Origin: Ascidia mentula
Lineage: Eukaryota; Chordata; Ascidiacea; Phlebobranchia; Ascidiidae
Length of the DNA: 64,000 nt
Direction: 5' to 3'
NCBI GenBank assembly: GCA_947561715.1
Contig: OX387198.1
Coordinates: forward strand, 248,001-312,000
The notes under the pieces were generated by a model. It searched no databases. It was not told the DNA's origin and saw nothing but the letters and a program-made list of their open reading frames with translations. Shown here piece by piece: positions 56,574 to 64,000 of the stretch; within the stretch, counting starts at the first letter, position 1, and the number at the start of each line of letters is the position of its first letter. A program made the position numbers and the translations under genes.

Positions 56574-59500
56574 CTGCATCATAATAAACATTTTAATTTT
56601 CAGTTGATTTTCTTATGACACGAATATATTTTGTTAAAAACATCAATTTCAGTGTCTCTATAACTCAACACAACTGGAATATTCTAAACTTAGATCACTC
56701 TCTTAAGCCTGCTGCTGTGTAATAACCCAAACCCCTCACACGACTGAATAACAGGAGACTCACACAATAAATTATAAAAACGAGAAGAAATATAAACAAA
56801 TGTGATGAAATGTAAATAAACAATATCAACTCATAACAGAAAAACTATTTTATTTATGTTAGTTGTACCTTAAGTTCAAGTCACCAATATAGGAAATAAT
56901 CTGACCACTGTTAAAGATTTATAATTATTAACATTGATTGAAAGGTTTGACAATATTTGAACTCACCAACATGTCGGGTGGGAGAAGTTCAATCAAAACT
57001 TTATTCTTGCCAGGAATTGGAACGGGACAAGCGATCAAGCGTGAAATCCAATTTTCTATTTCTCGGACGTCATGAAGAACCACCCCAGATACATTGTTGC
57101 TATGGCAACCGCTCAGCACAGACCACACACTAAATTATTGAAATGGTTATGAATCACAACAAGGCCAGCATAATGGGAAATGAATACAACTAAAGTTGAC
57201 TTTTTGTTGTTTTAACATTAAATCAGCGTACAATTTGATTAACACAATAGATGTGATTGTGAAGGTTGCAACAGATTGTGGCAAACCACATTCTAATCCA
57301 CTTCCTTACTCACAAATGATCATTATGACAGAACAATACAACAATTGTTAAATGTCAACTCCACCTGTCACTGCGTTTTCCTCTCTTTCCGTTACGAGCG
57401 TTCGTTCGTTGATAGCAAGCCTCGATCACTCGTTTCAACGTTAACAAACATCTAAATGAGAAAAACAAACTATTTTCACAACACTTCAAACAATATATCT
57501 AACATATACAGCTTTTTATTTGGAATGTGTTACCCAATTTAAAGTAATATTGCAAGCTTGCAATCACAAGTTTTGGTGAAACATTATTTGGAAAGTACAT
57601 GAGGTCGGTTACCTCAAGAGAAAAGAAATCAATGTTTTTTTAAATGATGCATTAAAATTATTGATCCAGCTCAGTAGAATGGAGTCAAGCTACTCATGTT
57701 GGTGTAAAACATGTTGAATTGCCGTGAGTGAACAGAAAGTTACAGACTCTGTATAATGTCATGCTTTTCATGTAAACAGTGCCGTGCACTTAAATGCATT
57801 GTATGCAGATTTGAAACAGTTAACTGAAAGCTATGATAAACCAACACCATTGTGATAACTAAAGTTTAGTTCGGACACATAATAAAACAGGTTTGATCGC
57901 TTCCACAAGATATAAAGTGTAATTGTATATTCATCATGTGAAAATGGTGATTAAAACCCAAAACAAACTTCTTCTATGATGAAAACAATGCATATTGATG
58001 TCAGACAAGAATTTTAGTTAAACACGGGTGGTACCTCCTGAATGTTAATATAAATGGGTGTCGACTGATGATACAGAGTGACGTTAAACTGTGGGTTCTG
58101 AAAGCTCGATGTTTCCGCTTGTGAGGACTCGAGTGGACGGAACCTGGGAATAAACTGAGACAACTTAGACAGAAGTTTCTTGCATGTGAACTTGTTACAA
58201 AATAACAATGACAACGCTTTTAGTATTTGTGAAAAAAGATGTCTAAAAATGATCTTAAGTTATAATAAGTGTAAAGGATCATTTTGTGCAACCTTCAGGA
58301 ACAGAATAATGTATTTGAAATAAAAATAATTTGGATTTCCGTCACAGTGAAAATATTACACCAGCTGTTATTGTAATGACCTCTGCTCTTGTCCAAAGAA
58401 GAAAGTTTTCCACTTCCTCCTGAAGCATCCGAGTTTGTCTCCACATCACGGATGTTGCTCTCCAAGCTCCCAACAGATCTTGGAGATTGAGGAGTTGCAC
58501 TCAAACTCTTTCCTCCTGAAAGCTGATCATCATCATCAGCTACATCATCACTCCTGGTAGCAAAAGTAACACTTTGCATTCACACACAACGATAACAAAC
58601 CAAATAAAGCAAGTGTTGCTCTGATAAGTCTTAAAACCTTGTCGTTGTGTTTAGAAGTGATACTTGGTTATAACATATATAGATGTCAGTACAACACTTA
58701 CTAATGGATATTTACATGCATGGAAATTATTGATCCAGGTTAATTACATGGAGCCTATTTACTTAAATGTGAGACATGACGACCAGATACTGAATGTGAT
58801 ATTTGCACAAAAGTTCACAATCCTATGGTTACAATGTACTTTAGCATGTGTATAGGATTAAGGTTTGTTGTGTTTTTTCATAATGCACAAACCTTTCCTT
58901 TTTTATCAAATTAGTTTTTTCAGGCAGTTCTCTTAATCAATAATTTAAAGCTTGCATGGTTTTTAATGGATGAAGATGGTTCATGGTGAATTGGTTTCAA
59001 TATGACAAGTTTAGAAATGGGAAACATTTGATAACTTGCTCTTACTTCAAAACTTGTTTTCTTCTGGATTTACTTTTCAGCTTTTCTAAATCTCTTTTCT
59101 CAAAAGGACGATAAAAGTTGACACAGACCCCATATCGAACATGGCCGCTGTCTTTCTCAGTCAGTGTGAAAACAAACGACGATGTGTCTTCATGGAGAAT
59201 CTGATTAGGTCAGTGGAAATGCAAGATGTTAAAATTGTTACTCTTTGTTTTAAAATGAAACAGATTTCACTGCAACGATAATCATAATAAATATAAGTAA
59301 ATTTGCATATTTACCTTCTGCATACATTAACACAACCTTCAGGTTGACAGAAGTAACAGACATCATCAGAAAAAGTAAAATCAGAATAATCTTTCTCTGG
59401 ATATCTGGAACACAAGTTGTAAAACAGCTTGACCTTTTCAAACAGAATTGTAATTGATTGTACAAGCATAAGTGTCTACATGATCTAGTAACAGGACAGT

Positions 59501-60113
59501 GTCAGAAAAATACCTAATATGAATTACAAGTTTGTAAATACAAGCAATTCAATATATTCAGAATAAAACTTTCCAAATTTGTTTCTTCCCGGGTCACATG
59601 CTTTTTTTCCCGCTTCATTGACTTCGATTATAATTTCTATATTTTCGTTATTTCAAGGACAAGTTCGGTATAAAGTGACCATTTTTGCCAAACTAGTTTA
59701 TGATCTTAAATAAATTTGAAACCTTGAAAAATGTATCTCCTGTCGTAGTAATCTTGGTAGCTTTGTATTGAAAAAGAAAGAATTGTAAACCGTGTTCTAC
59801 AGTAATGCCTAACTCCGTCTGCATCCTTTGTTCCGTTTCCAGTTGTTTTGGGAATTTGGTCTGGAAATACGCGTGCTACACTTTATACAGCGAAAAACTT
59901 AACAATACCACACACAAAAATCCTCGGACGTTCGCTTGTCCTTGAGGTGGAATGCAAACGGAGGAAATTCGATATACCTCCTAACGACGGAAGCTCGAGA
60001 ACGATTGAGTTCCACAAGAGAGTTTTCGTAACGTACGTGTAGACTGCTTTGGTGTTATAAGTCTGAAAGTTACAGTTGCATATTTGTAAACAGATTACTC
60101 GGCTCACACAATC

Positions 60114-63100
60114 ATGGAAATTCATTCAGATGTAAGTATTGCTTAGAAATATAGAAATCCTTGTATGTGTTACCTAACTCTTACAATACTTGTGGTTAAC
60201 GTCTAAGCAAAGTTCTAGCGAATTTATAACTTAGGCTACCTAATACGTAATAATATGAATTGTTAAACATTATCTGCTAATTTCAACAGATACCTATGTT
60301 GACTTAACTTAATAAGCAGATCCGTGATTAGTTTTTCCAGCGCATACCCAGCTAATTCATGAAAACATATAACTGTGCATATTGGATTGCTTGACTAACG
60401 TTTGTAGTTATTTTCACATTCAAATACGGTAATTCGAACGTGCAATGCTATACGCATATACTTTATAATAGAGCAAAAATTCTGTCGCTTGTTTTGTAAC
60501 AAACTGTGCTGGTTTGAATTAAGATTGCTAAAGACTTATTTCAACACTAGCAATATAAGACAGAGGTCAAATCAATGAGACAGAACGCAGTGAAATCAGA
60601 TGCTTCGTATAAAGTTGCCGCTGCCGACGCAAGGCTTTTGTGCACCCTGTGGAAAAATACAATTGTTTCCCACTTTTTCTCTTGTGTTGATAATTTCGTG
60701 TGATCCAATCGTATCTGGAATCGCCATTGTTGACGTCACTGAATGAAAGCGAATATATTCGAATGTGTTTGTCGTTTGGTGAATTGAGACGCCGTATTGT
60801 TGTTTGTCGCGTTTCGCTAAACTGTCTCTGGTTTCTTAATCGCCATTTTGAGCGCATCCAAGATAATAATTATTAAGTACTTGCATTCTCCCCTACCGAG
60901 TTTGTCAGCCTTGAACAATAAACGTTGTGGGTGAAGAAAGGGTGAAAAAGAGAACGAACGACACGAGAAGTTTCTGGAAAGATAGACTGAGGAACAACGC
61001 ACAAAAAAGCACACGGAAAATACACGATGACGTTTTGCATATTTGGTGGTTTAAACTTTTTTGTAAAGTTGTTTATACTTTGTGCGCATTTAAAAACCCA
61101 ATCTGACGCATGCAAGAAATACACAAACATAAAAAATGCGACAGTCATTTTTCATGGTAAAAAGTAGCAATATCGTGAACACCACTTGGCTACAACGTTT
61201 GTTTTGTTTGGCTGTGACGTGTTTATGGGCGTCGTATAGTTCGACAGTCTCTGCGGTAGCTACTAGAGCTACTGGAGCTGAGAGGTGCTGTAGCGGGCGC
61301 GAAACTGCACATATCATTGTCGCAGTGTCACCGTATTGAAACCAAGTAACAAAGAAAGTATTTTTAGTACTCGATGTTGTAGGATGTAGAATAGGATTTG
61401 AACTAAGACGAATAAATTAAACTTTGACTTAAAATTACACCCAAGCAAGGGTTATGACCGAATCCTCCTCTACACAATGCAATCAGAATTAGTTGTCTCA
61501 TAACTGTTTTTGCCCAACCCAACTATTTTGATGACTTATTTTACATCTTAATTGAATGATGGGAATCAGATTCAGATAAAATTATTGCAGAATAATTATG
61601 GGAGTAGTTTGTGTTACACAGGACAGAATATTCGAGCGTTAATTTGAAATATAATTTGTGTTGATGTTGTATTTATTTCTGTGCAGAATCCGAAGCTTCA
61701 GTCGGACGAGTTTGGCGAACATGAACAAGTGGATGGATCAGAAAGCAATGGTAAAGTTTGGATATCACTGTGTGTTGTGTCTGTAAAACTCTACACTTGT
61801 GTTTGCCAACCTGTGGTCCGTATGTGTTCCAAATGTATGAAGAATTAAGTAGGGAAACATGCGTGTTGCCACAATCCCCTAGGTTACTTTGTAACACTTA
61901 ACTAGGTGGTACGCGTCGAAATTGTTCACCTCCAAGTGGTACGCAACCATATAAAGGTTGAGAATCACTGCACTACACAGTGGACCATCATCCAATATTT
62001 GTATTTTATTTAACTTTCGCCACTTCATCTTACATTTTCCGAAAATTTTTAAAACCGGATTAAATTTTAGAAGTGACAGCAAGAAATGGAGAGAGTGAAA
62101 TTCCATCAGTTGTTGACGCATCGCCCGAAACAACCACTGTTGTTAAGGTACAACAGCAAGGAAATGTTGGGCAAAGTTCACCACAGGAAACAGGTAAAAT
62201 AATATAACTGAACCTCAAGTAGTTTGTCCATGCAAATATGTTGGGTGTAGTTGATCATTGTAGAGCATGTGGTGACGTACGGCACAACAGCAATGAAATA
62301 ACAAACCTATGGTTGAACACTCAAGCACTGTAGTTTAATACAAGCTGAGCAGACACTAAATTGTTTTCAGGTTAGTTTACTATTAACTCCATCTCTAAAA
62401 TAGTTTTTTTACTGCTGTTGTACTTTTTGTCGACATGCCCGTGTGTACAACCTCAGTCTGTGGTGTCACAAATGACGTCATTGATTGTGTGTTTGTACAG
62501 CTTGTCCCGACTTTTATGGTGATGTATTTTGGTGGTTTCCCCACTTTAGGAGCATACTTTAAACACTTATACTCTAGGGTTTTTCCACTTATACCCAAAA
62601 TGTGTTCACATTAACTGTGCAGCAACCTAAGGTTTGCAGAACGAAACACTGCCGTTTATTTGACTCCTAACACTATTAAGAACATCTGTCAAAGAAAACC
62701 TTTGCGACTTTTAATCCAAACATGAAACGTTAAACAAACATACTTTGATTCAAAACAAACAACATAAAACGCAGCGTCCAGAGCGTGGTTCTATCGCTTC
62801 CCCAGTGTTCTCCCCTATACTAGCTTAAGGCTGTGTGGCGGTATTTATAACATTATCGAAAATGAGAAAAATGCGATATAGACGAATTATTAAGGAACGA
62901 CGATGAAAAATTAAAACCGATTAACACATCTATGCGAGATTAACCCATCTGGCGAATGGAAACGAAGCGATTGACCCAAATAAAATCACAGACGCGTAGA
63001 CGACTAATTGAATTGCACAATTAAACACTTAAAATGACGTTTAAATAAAACAGTTTCTCTGCAACTGTGAACTTGGTTAATTCGTGTGGTAACTTGCTTC

Positions 63101-63921
63101 ATGCTTCACTGCCCATCTGAAATATGTTTGCAGACCATGGTTGAAGGCATCATGTGGCTTCTGGTTGGGTTGTCCCTGGCTAAAAACATACATCGCTCTA
63201 TTAACGCCACTGATTGAAACATCCACTTTTGCCACAAAATGTTTAAGTAAATGAAATATCAAGAAGTTTGGCATAACTGAGTCTGGGATTATTTTAATCT
63301 ACGCGTCCAACAAATTGCTCCATTATTTTGTTAAATTATCTGAGATAGAACAATGATAGCATGTTGTAATTTAAACTAACGCCCACGTAAGTTTAGAGAA
63401 AGCAGTGGTTTCTGCACACCAAGTGTAAGTTCAGTAAAAACATATAAATATGACAATCAGGTAAGACTTGCTTTTTTCTCGTCTTTCTCTCTCTAACATG
63501 TTTGGCTGAAACTTACATGTGTTTAACTCATTTTCTTGAAAGTAAACCAACACAAATAAATGTTTAGTAGTTTGCACGTCATAGACAAAGGTTTATTTTT
63601 GCAACAAGAAACTTTTTGGTGTCCTACGCCAAATACGTTCCCACCAAACCATACCCGACTTGTCTGCGTAAATCTAAGAGAAAGAGAGAGAGACGAGAAA
63701 AAGGCGAGTCTTACCTGACTTGTTTACGTTTTCCAACTTTTCCTCAAAGTATTTATTCCCAGCATATGTTGGTGTTGCAACAAGTCCATGGTTTCATTGA
63801 CAACAATTGTGTTTTAAAGAAACAAGTGGGAGAGATCGATCCTCAGCACTTGATGATGTCACCGACGACCAACTGAGTTCTGAATCTACATCGGGACAAA
63901 CTGATCATCTCCAACACACAG
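60114..63921 (+). CDS. TPR gene, next copy: first four exons (3' part outside window)
   Basis: Exons match those of the copy at 23,635: 60,114-60,131 (MEIHSD), 61,687-61,750, 62,071-62,193 and 63,820-63,921. Lengths and phases are the same (18, 64, 123 and 102 bp) and all sites are GT-AG. Amino-acid changes are few and no stop appears. The first intron is 1.1 kb shorter than in unit 1, and the third carries an extra 443-bp insert. The FLRKIF and TPR exons should follow beyond 64,000. Confidence 0.6.
61795..61975 (+). mobile_element. Old hAT-type MITE relic in intron 2
   Basis: The stretch opens GCCAACCTGTGGTCCGTATG and ends GGTTGAGAATCACTGCA, the pairing of ends seen in many hAT-derived short elements. 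The unit 1 copy is about 26,425-26,595, more worn at its left end. Ends and target duplication are not clear. Confidence 0.4.
62620..63062 (+). mobile_element. 443-bp insertion of unknown type, unit 2 only
   Basis: The 7-bp word AACTGTG is present at 62,613-62,619 and 63,063-63,069; unit 1 has a single related site (about 27,258). The insert starts CAGCAACCTAAGG and ends GTTTCTCTGC, with no convincing inverted repeat and no reading frame. It lies in the third intron of the TPR gene. The class is undetermined. Confidence 0.6.
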
Positions 63922-64000
63922 GTTAGGAAACATTCAGATAATCTTGTGATTTTCACCATCCTTGTGGTTTTAGAAATTTTTTCAAATTATCAAGGTATTA

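Larger units (their letters stand above)
49748..59404 (-). pseudogene. MADD: MADD (Rab3 GEF, DENN protein), unit 2 copy, damaged
   Basis: Exons on the minus strand, 5' to 3': 59,315-59,404; 59,046-59,210; 58,381-58,553; 58,035-58,143; 57,365-57,451; 56,967-57,129; 56,442-56,573; 54,819-55,064; 54,626-54,706; 54,273-54,436; 53,914-53,984; 53,580-53,715; 51,804-51,909; 51,576-51,752; 51,221-51,385; 50,872-50,932; 50,598-50,704; 49,913-49,982; about 49,748-49,846. They follow the human MADD order and phases agree. Lesions: the exon ending at 59,210 has CTG instead of CAG as acceptor; exon 51,221-51,385 has TAG (51,323-51,325) where human has Tyr of RWWYEK; the last exon lacks 20 bp and shifts frame. 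The start exon, the second half of the DENN module and the segment equivalent to human WDQMQFWEDAF were not found. It is either a decayed copy or an allele with errors. Confidence 0.85.
31171..64000 (+). repeat. Large duplicated unit 2
   Basis: This is the second copy of the direct duplication, still running at the right edge of the window (64,000 pairs with about 28,190). It is longer than unit 1 in three places: an extra TPR exon plus linker exon plus Ty3/gypsy piece (about 34.8-38.3 kb), a 2.3-kb inverted-repeat element (45,863-48,125), and the MADD exons that unit 1 has lost (50,661-56,709). It is shorter where unit 1 carries the 5.2-kb TTAA transposon, the hAT-like MITE, the SINE-like insert and about 1.1 kb near 25-26 kb. 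Confidence 0.9.

Noticed and set aside
1-64000. CRISPR arrays, rRNA or tRNA genes
   Set aside because: No regularly spaced short repeats and no recognisable rRNA or tRNA sequence were found; tRNA search by eye is weak, so a covariance search would be needed to exclude single tRNAs.

Overview
The window is AT-rich animal DNA with short phase-matched exons, many introns and dense transposon debris. An invertebrate chordate, most likely a tunicate such as Ciona, is my best guess. It rests on base composition, compact exons, a recognisable MADD gene and the mix of Polinton, Ty3/gypsy and Kolobok-like elements. No species-level marker was found.

The main architecture is a large direct duplication. 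Positions 1 to about 28,190 are matched, in order and on the same strand, by about 31,171 to 64,000. By eye the two differ by a few per cent in shared sequence. They also differ by several clean presence/absence insertions and deletions. I call them unit 1 and unit 2; the real period is about 31-36 kb and the array may continue on both sides.

Each unit holds (a) a plus-strand gene with a small, polar, low-complexity N-terminal part made of symmetric phase-1 exons, followed by large TPR exons that end in a stop, and (b) minus-strand exons of the Rab3 exchange factor MADD (DENN domain protein). The plus-strand gene starting at 23,635 in unit 1 runs across the unit boundary, past a Polinton fossil in an intron, into TPR exons of unit 2 (34,002-43,067). 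An earlier copy contributes only its 3' TPR exons (3,045-9,395) and a later copy only its first four exons (60,114-63,921). The MADD exons lie between the end of one TPR gene and the start of the next. Both MADD copies are damaged, in different places: unit 1 has lost 6 kb including the DENN core, and unit 2 has an in-frame stop, a lost splice acceptor and a 20-bp deletion in its last exon.

Mobile DNA, region by region: Polinton fossils (1-2.45 kb; 29.96-33.6 kb), Ty3/gypsy fossils (4.6-8.2, 35.5-36.7, 38.3-41.8 kb), a 5.2-kb TTAA-flanked composite DNA transposon with a Mutator/Kolobok-like transposase and a zinc-loop endonuclease ORF (10.3-15.5 kb), a hAT-like MITE (16.4-17.1 kb), a 2.3-kb element with long inverted repeats (45.9-48.1 kb), a SINE-like insert (22.6-22.8 kb), and a 137-bp insert (43,881-44,017) that contains a complete consensus type I hammerhead ribozyme. 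Because the units are paralogous, several of these have an intact empty site in the other unit, which fixes their ends exactly.

The most striking items are the hammerhead ribozyme, the composite TTAA transposon with its empty site, the TPR gene whose terminal exons have been multiplied by unequal exchange, and the pair of MADD copies with complementary lesions.
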